A stretch of DNA of 10,428 nt from Planctomycetota bacterium (GCA_024278035.1 JAJRUA010000336.1:1-10428); one strand, 5' to 3'; shown: positions 1-5,601, counted from the stretch's first letter. The notes: generated by a model from the sequence alone, not told the origin. A program made the numbers and translations.

Positions 1-597
1 CACTTGGCTCCCTCAAAGTGGGATCACTGGGGCACACAGATTCCCTACCGAACGGACTATCCGGTCCACCAAGTCGTTTTGCTTTGGCAAGATCGGGTGT
101 TGAGCCAGATCATGGGCTCCTTGACGCTTACCCGCCTTCACGACTCAGAGCTCAAGCTGCCTGCGGACGAGGACGCGCTCACAACCGCTGAATTACTTGG
201 ACGGCTTACGAAAAGTATTTTCGGCGAGGTCGATACGTTCCGGCCTGCGGAGTACACCAACCGTAAGCCGGCGATCTCCAGCCTGCGTCGCAACTTGCAG
301 AGGAATTATCTCTCGCGACTAACCCGCCTGGCACTCGACCGTGCTTCGGCTCCCGAAGATTGCCAAACAATTGCCTACGTCGAGCTGTCGGACCTCAAGG
401 AGCGGATCGACGAACTGCTCGAAGACGAGCCGGAATTGGATCGCTATACCGAAGCGCACCTACGTGAAACCTCGTCCCGAATTAAGAAAGTGCTCGAAAC
501 AGATCGACTTTTTGAGCAGTCGGGCGGGTTCTCGTTTTTCAGCCTATTCGGCCATCCAGCAGGGCCTGAGGGCAAGGCCCCTCAAGCGGTTCGGTAG
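1..597 (+). CDS. Zinc-dependent metalloprotease, C-terminal part (5' end outside the window)
   Basis: The frame is open from base 1, so this is the last 198 codons of a longer gene ending in TAG. I recognise the C-terminal region of the large zinc-dependent metalloproteases (DUF5117/DUF4953 architecture) common in planctomycetes. The marks are the WDHWGT..YRTDYPVHQVVLLWQDRVLSQ stretch (about residues 8-37), a helical block with LHDSELK and LTTAELLGRLTK, KPAISSLRRNLQRNYL (about 90-105), and DCQTIAYVELSDLKERID near the end. The catalytic HExxH would lie upstream and is not visible. The TTG at 4 is not a real start, because the homologous sequence continues upstream of it. The last 25 residues, after the SSRIKKVLE helix, are low-complexity and probably variable. 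Members are usually exported, but no signal peptide can be seen from here. No evident co-transcription with the P-II gene, which begins 196 bp later. Confidence 0.85.
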   Translation, partial: HLAPSKWDHWGTQIPYRTDYPVHQVVLLWQDRVLSQIMGSLTLTRLHDSELKLPADEDALTTAELLGRLTKSIFGEVDTFRPAEYTNRKPAISSLRRNLQRNYLSRLTRLALDRASAPEDCQTIAYVELSDLKERIDELLEDEPELDRYTEAHLRETSSRIKKVLETDRLFEQSGGFSFFSLFGHPAGPEGKAPQAVR

Positions 598-793
598 AGA
601 TGGCTTTAGCAGGGGGAGCCTGTCGTGTAAGTTAGGAGGCGAGCCGGGTGCCGTTATTGATGTCTGCGCTAGCAACTTTACTCTCAGCGTCCCCCTCTGT
701 CGGCTAAACCCGGCCTTCCGATGGTCGGCCTGCCGCTTTGCTCACGTAGTAGGCCAATAGGCCCCGGAGGTCAACCACGCCAAAAGGCTCGCC
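598..793. other. Intergenic spacer upstream of the P-II gene
   Basis: This 196-bp gap has no convincing gene. It contains an interrupted inverted repeat: TTTAGC and AGGGGGA at 605-617 can pair with TCCCCCT and GCTAAA at 690-708, with a 6-nt bulge. GCCGGGT at 643-649 can instead pair with ACCCGGC at 707-713. Either could be a weak terminator or another palindromic repeat. AAAAGG at 782-787, 6 nt before the GTG at 794, is the likely ribosome binding site of the P-II gene. I saw no convincing promoter. Confidence 0.4.
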
Positions 794-1141
794 GTGAAGC
801 TTATTATCGCCATCATCCAACCGACCAAGCTCGAAGCGACGCAGCAAGCGCTGGCGAAAATTGGCGCTTCGCGCATGACTGTGACCGACGCCATGGGCTA
901 CGCCCGCCAGCGGGGCCATGTAGAGACCTTCCGTGGCCATGAGTATCAAACGCAATTGCTGCGGAAAATTGAGCTGCAAATTGCCGTGAACGATGACTTC
1001 GTCGAACCGGTTCTTGCCTGCCTCGAAGAACATGCCCGAACAAGCAAGGAGGGCCATGTCGGCGACGGCAAGACGTTCATCTTGCCGATGGATGGTGTCA
1101 CGCAGGTCAGCGATGGATTGACCGGTCCCGGGGCACTGTAG
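794..1141 (+). CDS. P-II family nitrogen regulatory protein, divergent C-terminus
   Basis: The 115-residue protein is full length for the GlnB/GlnK family (about 112). P-II proteins are cytoplasmic trimers that bind ATP/ADP and 2-oxoglutarate and control nitrogen enzymes, transporters or kinases. Visible here are the N-terminal MKLIIAIIQPTKLE strand/helix, the T-loop with RGHEY (Tyr51, the site uridylylated in E. coli GlnB) and Lys58, and the B-loop GHVGDGK at 87-93. Tyr46 of the E. coli protein is Phe, and Gly37 is Ala. By hand alignment there is a three-residue insertion before the B-loop. The C-terminal segment, where E. coli GlnB has Arg101 and Arg103, reads Gln104 and Ser106 here, so both phosphate-contacting arginines are missing. 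The GTG start at 794 has AAAAGG 6 nt upstream and puts the conserved MK at residue 1. The stop directly abuts the next gene, implying co-expression. Family is certain; nucleotide response is not. Confidence 0.9.
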   Translation: MKLIIAIIQPTKLEATQQALAKIGASRMTVTDAMGYARQRGHVETFRGHEYQTQLLRKIELQIAVNDDFVEPVLACLEEHARTSKEGHVGDGKTFILPMDGVTQVSDGLTGPGAL

Positions 1142-1486
1142 ATGGAAGCGTTACTCATTTCTACCGACCTGATGGCCACTTCTAAAGCGGACGGCGCGGC
1201 AATGCGCACCGGGGTTTCGTTGCGTAGCATTTCACCAAGCGGTGCGACGAAGTTGGCCAAGGCAGAATCGCCACGGCTTGTGATGATCGACCTAACAGCG
1301 CCGATCGCGGACATCGCACAGCTCGCCAACGATCTTCGGTCCGCTGCCCCTGAGGCAAAGCTCATCGCCTTCGGGCCGCATGTCCACGAAGTAAAACTCC
1401 AAGCGGCCCAGGACGCCGGTTGCGACCAAGTGCTTGCCCGTGGGCAGTTCCACAAGCAGCTTGATTCACTGCTGCTAAACATCTAA
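1142..1486 (+). CDS. Small receiver-like (degenerate CheY-type) protein
   Basis: The ATG follows the P-II stop codon without any gap, so translation is probably coupled. The 114-residue product looks like a stand-alone response-regulator receiver fold: ALLIST (residues 3-8) as strand 1, LVMIDLTAP (47-54) as strand 3 with Asp50 where the phospho-acceptor would sit, LIAFGPH (74-80) as strand 4, and an AAQDAGCDQVLARGQF segment (88-103) like the helix 4/strand 5 end. The usual acidic pair after strand 1 is not present, the Thr/Ser at the end of strand 4 is Gly78, and the conserved Lys after strand 5 is replaced in the LARGQF segment. It is therefore likely a pseudo-receiver that works by binding rather than by standard phosphotransfer. 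There is no output domain. The partner is presumably the P-II protein or a common target, but this is inference from adjacency alone. It could also be a fold unrelated to receivers. Confidence 0.65.
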   Translation: MEALLISTDLMATSKADGAAMRTGVSLRSISPSGATKLAKAESPRLVMIDLTAPIADIAQLANDLRSAAPEAKLIAFGPHVHEVKLQAAQDAGCDQVLARGQFHKQLDSLLLNI

Positions 1487-1494
1487 AAGGCGTA

Positions 1495-1811
1495 AAGGCG
1501 AGCGGTCGGGCGTCAGCCCCCTGATGGCAGAGGTGCCCGCCCGAAAAAGGGGACTGGCTCCGAGCCCATGCAAGAAAACCTCGGACTTTAGCAGGAGAAC
1601 TGCAAAGTCGAAGTTAGGGTTGCAGCCGCAGGCGGAAGCCGTGAAAATGGGGAAAAATCGCGGCTTCCGCCTGCGGCTAGGACAACTCAATACAGACTTT
1701 GCAGTTCTCCTGCGGACTTTAGCGACCCCTGCCAGTGCCTGTCCCCTTTTTCGGGCGGGCTGTTAGGTGCTATCGCTCCCAGCGGGGGGCTAACGCCCGA
1801 CCGCTCGCCTT
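1495..1811. repeat. 317-bp nested imperfect palindrome between convergent genes
   Basis: Four pairs of inverted arms lie on nearly one axis (about 1651). 1495-1521 pairs with 1785-1811 (26 of 27 matches). 1535-1554 pairs with 1741-1760 (20 of 20). 1591-1609 pairs with 1695-1713 (19 of 19). 1624-1641 pairs with 1661-1678 (18 of 18, loop of 19 nt). Arm spacing differs by only a few bases between sides. It fills almost the whole spacer between the receiver-like gene (stop at 1486) and the convergent membrane-protein gene (stop at 1830). The 80-codon frame through it is a by-product of the repeat. It could be a MITE or REP-type element, or several nested short palindromic repeats, and would act as a strong two-way transcription barrier. 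The outer arm (GGCGAGCGGTCGGGCGT then AGCCCCC) resembles short palindromes I recall from planctomycete genomes, but this was not checked. Confidence 0.9.
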
Positions 1812-1829
1812 CAACCGTTTGTCCTTAGT

Positions 1830-2867
1830 TCAATCCACCTGCATCTCGTCGGTTGATTGGCCATCGATGTCGTGTCGCAACAGCAAATAGATCGCAACCG
1901 TTGCGGTGAAAAAGTAGGCAGGATAAAAAGCTCGCATCGCTCGAATGAAAATCGTTTCCCACCAAGCGGCAATCGATTGGGCCGATGCAATACCGGCGCC
2001 TTGTTCTACGGAGAAATCCAGGTGAGCAACCGAAAGCGTTAGGCTCAATAGCATTTCGACCAGCGCGCCCGTCGCAATCCCCAATATGGCGGCGATCGTG
2101 ACATAGAAAACGAGCCGAGGAATCCGCTGGAACGTGTAGGCGAGCATTCGGCTCACTGCGTCGAACGGGTCGGCATGGTCCACGGCAATCGCCGCCCAGA
2201 GAAACGGCAGTCCTACTCCAACTCCGGTAAGCAGCACCGCTCCTAATAACGAAGCAAGCAGCACGAGGCCCCAAAGCATTGCGGTGGGAAAGGCAAGTAC
2301 GCTGAAGTCGGAAGCGAGCCCCGCATGAGCGATCTTTGGTAGCAGGTAGAGCAAGAGAGAAAGGGGGATAAGCGCAAGGGCCAAGGCACCTGCGAGTCGC
2401 AGCCAACAACGCCATGCCAATGCCGCGGACTGCTTCATGCCACTTGTTGGCCCGTAGGTCAAAATCCTTGCGGCCCTCTCAGCAATCGCTAAACCGAAAA
2501 ACGACCAAACTAGCCATTGCCCCAGTCCTAACCATTGCCCCAGTCCCACGTCACAACCGGGAGACTTACATGCGCCCCCAGCAGGAAAGAAGGAGGTAAG
2601 AAAGGGGCTTGCCAACCCTCCCGGAAAGGCGAGGGTTCCTTGCACGGCGTTCTTCACCCACCCCGAAGGATCCATGGACGCCGCAGGCAAAGTTATTGGC
2701 GAACCACCGGCCAAGAGCGTTCCTAGCACGGCAAAAAAAAAGCTCGCACTAAAGAAGGCTACGCTAGGCACCCTGGCAAGCAACAGCCACGGGGCAATCG
2801 AAAGCCAATCGATCTCTTGCCGTGTGTCCTGCGAAAGCGACGTTTTTTGCTCGTTGAGGTCCGCCAT
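1830..2867 (-). CDS. Multi-pass integral membrane protein, function unknown
   Basis: I do not recognise a named family. The 345-residue protein has a polar N-terminus (1-20), then hydrophobic spans at about 31-54, 112-130, 156-177, 190-228 (possibly two), 251-281 and 307-331, and a short acidic tail. The loop between spans 1 and 2 is long, rich in Pro/Gly/Ser, and has two cysteines in ACKSPGCD (99-105). A loop with AVDHADPFDAVSRMLAYTFQRIPR (about 228-251) recalls a segment seen in other uncharacterised planctomycete membrane proteins, where such loops carry an FDAxSRxxxYxFxRP pattern. That is memory, not a search result. An 18-bp duplication gives GLGQWL twice in span 2. The ATG at 2867 comes immediately after the yacG stop codon, so the two genes are translationally coupled. 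It ends 18 bp from the large palindrome. Confidence 0.8.
   Translation of the reverse strand: MADLNEQKTSLSQDTRQEIDWLSIAPWLLLARVPSVAFFSASFFFAVLGTLLAGGSPITLPAASMDPSGWVKNAVQGTLAFPGGLASPFLTSFFPAGGACKSPGCDVGLGQWLGLGQWLVWSFFGLAIAERAARILTYGPTSGMKQSAALAWRCWLRLAGALALALIPLSLLLYLLPKIAHAGLASDFSVLAFPTAMLWGLVLLASLLGAVLLTGVGVGLPFLWAAIAVDHADPFDAVSRMLAYTFQRIPRLVFYVTIAAILGIATGALVEMLLSLTLSVAHLDFSVEQGAGIASAQSIAAWWETIFIRAMRAFYPAYFFTATVAIYLLLRHDIDGQSTDEMQVD
2511..2546 (-). repeat. 18-bp tandem duplication inside the membrane-protein gene
   Basis: Two adjacent 18-bp units, 2511-2528 and 2529-2546, match at 17 of 18 positions. They encode GLGQWL twice in a row, in frame, at the start of the second predicted membrane span. 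The only difference is at the third base of the unit (g/a), consistent with a recent slippage duplication. Confidence 0.85.
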
Positions 2868-3035
2868 TCAGTATCCCCCTTCTGGATCGTCGCCGTCCGG
2901 ATCGGGAAGATGAAGCAACCCATTCTCTTCCTCCAGCCATCGCCCCAAATCAACCGTCCGGCACCGGTCGCTACAAAACGGCATCGCCGTTGTTTTTTCT
3001 TGGTCGAACTCTTTCTTACAGGTAGGACAGTTCAT
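2868..3035 (-). CDS. yacG: YacG-type zinc ribbon protein (DNA gyrase inhibitor family)
   Basis: This 55-codon gene is short and easily missed. Translated by hand it begins MNCPTCKKEF and contains PFCSDRCRTVDLGRWLEEE, the YacG signature: Cys3-x2-Cys6 and Cys21-x3-Cys25 as the zinc site, followed by VDLGRW (28-33). E. coli YacG (65 residues) has the same CPTC ... PFCSKRC ... DLGEW order and is reported to bind GyrB and inhibit gyrase. Here the N-terminus is shorter, so the zinc site starts at residue 3, and the C-terminal tail is acidic (PDPDGDDPEGG). The TGA stop is followed at once by the ATG of the membrane-protein gene. No Shine-Dalgarno sequence is visible upstream of the ATG at 3035, where inverted repeat A begins only 17 bp away. 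Placement behind a second zinc ribbon gene (FmdB) suggests shared transcription. Confidence 0.9.
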   Translation of the reverse strand: MNCPTCKKEFDQEKTTAMPFCSDRCRTVDLGRWLEEENGLLHLPDPDGDDPEGGY

Positions 3036-3051
3036 GACGATTATTCAAATC

Positions 3052-3154
3052 TGAACCACGAAGGGCACAAAGAACACAAAGAAGGAAGGAATAAGAGCAT
3101 TAGCGTTTATTCACGTTTTTTTCTTCCTTTGTTCCGTCGTTACTTTGTGGTTCA
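3052..3154. repeat. Intergenic inverted repeat, copy A (fmdB/yacG spacer)
   Basis: A 103-bp imperfect palindrome with ends TGAACCACGAAG (3052-3063) and CTTTGTGGTTCA (3143-3154). The arms are rich in AAAG/GAAGG motifs, and the centre carries AGCATTAGCG. It is one of three related copies in this window. Its central 27 bp (3089-3115) match the reverse complement of 4165-4191 in copy B at 25 of 27 positions, so A and B lie in opposite orientations. The last three bases (TCA) are the TGA stop of fmdB read on the minus strand. Confidence 0.9.
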
Positions 3155-3457
3155 ATCCTTTTTCTTACTCGATGATTTAGAGTCACCTGACGATTTGCTT
3201 TTGGCGTCGCTCTTTTTCTCGGTTTTCTTCTCCGAAGACTTTTTCGCTTTCTCTTCGCCCTTCTTGTACGAATCGCTTCGGTAGTCGGTTTCGTAGAAGC
3301 CCGAACCCTTGAACACAACAGCAGCGCCCGTACCGAAGAGGCGGCGGAGCTTTAGCTTGCTGCATTCGGGGCACTTGCGTTTGACGGGCTCCGATATCTG
3401 TTGAAACAGTTCGAACTCGTGTCCGCAGGCATCGCATTCGTAGTCATAAGTTGGCAT
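3152..3457 (-). CDS. FmdB-family zinc ribbon protein
   Basis: The 101-residue product opens with MPTYDYECDACGHEFE, the hallmark of the FmdB/CxxC_CxxC_SSSS putative regulatory proteins. Cys8-x2-Cys11 and Cys29-x2-Cys32 form the zinc site, and an LRRLFGTGAAVVFKGSGFYETDYR segment (38-60) matches the family core. Residues 61-101 are a long Lys/Ser/Glu/Asp tail, longer and more charged than usual, probably disordered and possibly nucleic-acid binding. The role of the family is not well established. A clear AGGAGAG ribosome binding site lies just before the ATG at 3457. Only 26 bp separate it from the grpE stop, so the two are almost certainly one transcript. The stop codon is the first three bases of inverted repeat A, so the end of this protein may have been set by that element. 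Confidence 0.9.
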   Translation of the reverse strand: MPTYDYECDACGHEFELFQQISEPVKRKCPECSKLKLRRLFGTGAAVVFKGSGFYETDYRSDSYKKGEEKAKKSSEKKTEKKSDAKSKSSGDSKSSSKKKD

Positions 3458-3483
3458 GGCGTCTCTCCTTTTTGTCTACGGGC

Positions 3484-4068
3484 CTATTCCATCTCGGCAG
3501 GGGCACCCGATGAGACGATCACCTGAGCCGGTCGGACGACACGGTCATGGAGTTTGTAACCGGTTTGGGTCGTCAGAACGACCGTCCCCGCTGGGTGGTC
3601 GGACGAAGGTTGTTGTAAAATCGCTTCGTGCTGCTCGGGATCGAACTCGGCTCCCTGGGTTTCCATTGCCTTGCAATCGTGCTGCTGGAGGAGTGTCAAC
3701 AATTGTTGTCGAACCAGCCGGAAGCCTTCCGTAAGCCCTCCTCCCTCCGCTTCTTTTTCTGCTGCTTCGAGAGCCCCCATTGCCTCAAGGGCACGATCGA
3801 TGTTGTCGAGCACGGGCAACAAGTCACGCATTAGGCCTATTGATCCGTATTTCCGTTCGTTAGCCACTTCACGGCTCGACCGGCTCAAGACATTCTGCAA
3901 CTCGGCTTGCAAACGAAGCGCCCGATCCTTTTCGGAAGAGAGTTGCTCTTCGAGCGTCGGTTCGGCTCCTTCGCTTGAAGGCTTGTCTTGGACGGTCGAA
4001 TCGAAAGCGTGAACAACCGCTTCAGCGGCTTCTTCTTCGCTAAGGGTATTTTCTGGATTGTCGGGCAT
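3484..4068 (-). CDS. grpE: GrpE, nucleotide exchange factor for DnaK
   Basis: GrpE is a cytoplasmic dimer that releases ADP from the Hsp70 DnaK. The 194-residue product is normal length (E. coli 197). It has an acidic disordered start (1-40), a long coiled-coil helix (about 40-98) containing LMRDLLPVLDNIDRALEAM, an EGFRLVRQQLLTLLQQHD helix (114-131), and the C-terminal beta domain with the family signature FDPEQHEAI (142-150) and GTVVLTTQTGYKLHDRVVRPAQVIV (161-185). The usual YKRR-type segment before the central helix reads SRSSREVANERKYG. The ATG at 4068 has only a weak GAG upstream. dnaJ lies upstream on the same strand, separated by a 156-bp spacer mostly occupied by inverted repeat B. No dnaK is present in the window, so its partner is encoded elsewhere. 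Confidence 0.96.
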   Translation of the reverse strand: MPDNPENTLSEEEAAEAVVHAFDSTVQDKPSSEGAEPTLEEQLSSEKDRALRLQAELQNVLSRSSREVANERKYGSIGLMRDLLPVLDNIDRALEAMGALEAAEKEAEGGGLTEGFRLVRQQLLTLLQQHDCKAMETQGAEFDPEQHEAILQQPSSDHPAGTVVLTTQTGYKLHDRVVRPAQVIVSSGAPAEME

Positions 4069-4105
4069 AATTTATCTCGTAATCATTCACTTCGATGAAA
4101 AAAAC

Positions 4106-4267
4106 TGAACCACGAAGGCCTGGACCACGAAGGAACGACGGAAGGAAAAAGAACCGCCAATGAACGCGAATAATCGCTAATGCTCTTATTCTATCCCTTT
4201 CTTATCAGCGTTCATTAGCGCGTATTAGCGTTTTCTTTTCGTCTTTTCGTCGTTCCTTCGTGGTTTA
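4106..4267. repeat. Intergenic inverted repeat, copy B (dnaJ 3' end to grpE)
   Basis: A 162-bp imperfect palindrome with ends TGAACCACGAAG (4106-4117) and CTTCGTGGTTTA (4256-4267). The left arm holds an internal partial duplication (ACCACGAAGG twice, near 4109 and 4124). Inner sequence alternates CGCTAAT/ATTAGCG motifs that can pair with each other. It overlaps the last 13 codons and the stop codon of dnaJ, so the element is partly coding. Confidence 0.9.
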
Positions 4268-5385
4268 CTTATTTCTTCTTCTTTACCTACAAAGTATTTT
4301 TTTAATTCGCCGAAAAAACTTTTGCGTTCGGGGGCGACGTTGGTACTCTCAAGTTCTGCCAACTCCCGTAAGAGGCGTTTCTCGTCCCCCGAAAGTTTCT
4401 TAGGGACTTCAATCGTCACTTGCACGAGCAGGTCGCCCAGGCCGTGGCGGCGCGGGTCAGGCATTCCCTCGCCGTTGAGACGAAAGACATCGCCTGATTG
4501 GGAACCGGCAGGCAGGGTCACTTCGCCCCGTCCGGTAAGTGTCGGGACTTCTAGCGTACAGCCGAGCGCCGCCTGCGTGTAAGTAATTGGCACACGGCAA
4601 ATCAGATGTCGGCCTTCTCGCTCAAACAGCGGATGGCTGAGGACCGAGATAAAGCAATAACAATCGCCGCGAGGGCCACCATTAGGACTTGGCTCGCCCT
4701 GGCCGCTGATGCGTACGCGGGAATCGTTATCTACGCCCCCCGGGATACGAACCTCGGCCTCCACCGATTGAAGCCGCTGTCCGCCACCACGGCAAGTACG
4801 GCACGGTTTGCTGATCTTCGACCCGGCCCCCTGACACGCCGGACAGGTGGTTTGCATTCGCACGATGCCCGCCGACTGAATCACCCGGCCATGTCCGCCA
4901 CAGTAGCCGCACGTTTCAAGGGAGCTGTCGGGGGCTGCTCCCGTGGCATCACAATCTTTGCACGGCTCGTGGCGCTTGAACTTGACCGTCTTGGTTACCC
5001 CTTCTGCCGCTTCGTGTAGCGTGAGGGTTACATCGCAGCGAACGTCCCGACCAGCGCGAACGCGGTTGCGACCTCCGCCGAACATATCACCAAACATGTC
5101 GCCGAAGGCTGAGAAGATATCTTCCACATCGGAGAAGCCATGGCCACCCGCCTGGCCATTCACGCCAGCGTGGCCAAATTGATCGTAGCGAGAGCGTTTC
5201 TCCGGGTCGTTTAGTATCTCAAACGCTTCGGCAGCCTCTTTGAACTTGACGATCGCCTCTTCATCCCCGGGGTTTTTATCCGGGTGGTATTGGATCGCCA
5301 TTTTTCGATAGGCCATCGAAATTTCATCGTCCGAAGCCGTGCGTTCGACGCAGAGAATCTCGTAATAATCGCGCTGCGTTGACAT
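4225..5385 (-). CDS. dnaJ: DnaJ, Hsp40 co-chaperone
   Basis: DnaJ delivers unfolded substrates to DnaK and stimulates its ATPase. The 386-residue protein has the complete type I layout. The J domain (about 5-70) carries His-Pro-Asp at 34-36. A short Gly/Phe region (71-105) has duplicated GDMF. Four zinc-binding repeats have cysteine pairs at 142/145, 159/162, 181/184 and 195/198. The C-terminal substrate domains follow to about 345, with GDLLVQVTIEVPKKLS at 317-332. Length is close to E. coli DnaJ (376). The first zinc repeat is slightly degenerate (CKDCDATG). Residues 374-386 (KPRRNDEKTKRKR) are encoded by inverted repeat B and form a strongly basic tail unlike normal DnaJ ends. The ATG at 5385 lacks an evident Shine-Dalgarno sequence but places the J domain correctly. 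The preceding terminator at 5541-5571 suggests it starts its own transcript, although no clear promoter was found. Confidence 0.96.
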   Translation of the reverse strand: MSTQRDYYEILCVERTASDDEISMAYRKMAIQYHPDKNPGDEEAIVKFKEAAEAFEILNDPEKRSRYDQFGHAGVNGQAGGHGFSDVEDIFSAFGDMFGDMFGGGRNRVRAGRDVRCDVTLTLHEAAEGVTKTVKFKRHEPCKDCDATGAAPDSSLETCGYCGGHGRVIQSAGIVRMQTTCPACQGAGSKISKPCRTCRGGGQRLQSVEAEVRIPGGVDNDSRVRISGQGEPSPNGGPRGDCYCFISVLSHPLFEREGRHLICRVPITYTQAALGCTLEVPTLTGRGEVTLPAGSQSGDVFRLNGEGMPDPRRHGLGDLLVQVTIEVPKKLSGDEKRLLRELAELESTNVAPERKSFFGELKKYFVGKEEEISKPRRNDEKTKRKR

Positions 5386-5411
5386 CGGTCGTTATTCGAT
5401 TGGAACCAGAT

Positions 5412-5528
5412 TGAACCGCAAAGGAAACGACGGAACAAACGAAAGAAAACCGCTGGTGAACGCTAATAAGCGCTCATTAGCGGGCGGTCTTCCCTTTTTC
5501 TTTGTATCCTTCGTCGCTTCGTGGTTCA
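5412..5528. repeat. Intergenic inverted repeat, copy C (groEL/dnaJ spacer)
   Basis: A 117-bp imperfect palindrome with ends TGAACCGCAAAG (5412-5423) and CTTCGTGGTTCA (5517-5528). The centre, 5461-5482, is a near-perfect palindrome (CGCTAATAAGCGCTCATTAGCG-like, with two mismatched positions on folding). The arm AACGACGGAACAAA is shared with the reverse complement of the right arm of copy A. It sits directly between the groEL terminator and the dnaJ start, so any dnaJ promoter must lie within it or in the 26 bp after it. Confidence 0.88.
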
Positions 5529-5540
5529 ATTTCAAGAAAC

Positions 5541-5571
5541 CGGGCCACTTGCCGTTTGGCGAAGTGGCCCG
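5541..5571 (-). terminator. Rho-independent terminator after the tail-less groEL
   Basis: On the minus strand CGGGCCACTT pairs perfectly over 10 bp with AAGTGGCCCG, and the loop adds a further GCC/GGC pairing around AAAC with one bulged base. The stem is followed by GTTTCTT. It begins 30 nt after the groEL TAG at 5602. This is the clearest terminator in the window and separates the chaperonin genes from dnaJ. Confidence 0.8.
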
Positions 5572-5601
5572 ATCGTTTGTTTATCTACACGGAAAAAGGG
5601 G

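Noticed and set aside
561..581. Short GGGCCT/AGGCCC hairpin at the end of the metalloprotease gene
   Set aside because: It is only six base pairs, lies inside the coding sequence and has no following U tract, so a terminator call is not supported.
726..742. Possible sigma-54 promoter (CGGCCT..TTTGCT) upstream of the P-II gene
   Set aside because: P-II genes are often sigma-54 controlled, but the GG-to-GC spacing here is one base longer than the strict consensus and the -24 half is poor.
1524..1766. 80-codon open frame on the + strand between the two convergent genes
   Set aside because: It lies wholly inside the nested palindrome, has low-complexity composition dictated by the repeat arms, no ribosome binding site, and no recognisable domain.
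1825..2415. 196-codon minus-strand frame overlapping the membrane-protein gene
   Set aside because: The alternative frame of 1830-2867 gives hydrophobic spans, a start coupled to yacG and a coherent protein. This one is Arg/Cys-rich frame-shift noise.
3052..5528. CRISPR array as explanation for the repeated spacer sequences
   Set aside because: The copies are about 1 kb apart, separated by genes, palindromic and of unequal length. There are no regular repeat-spacer units and no cas genes.
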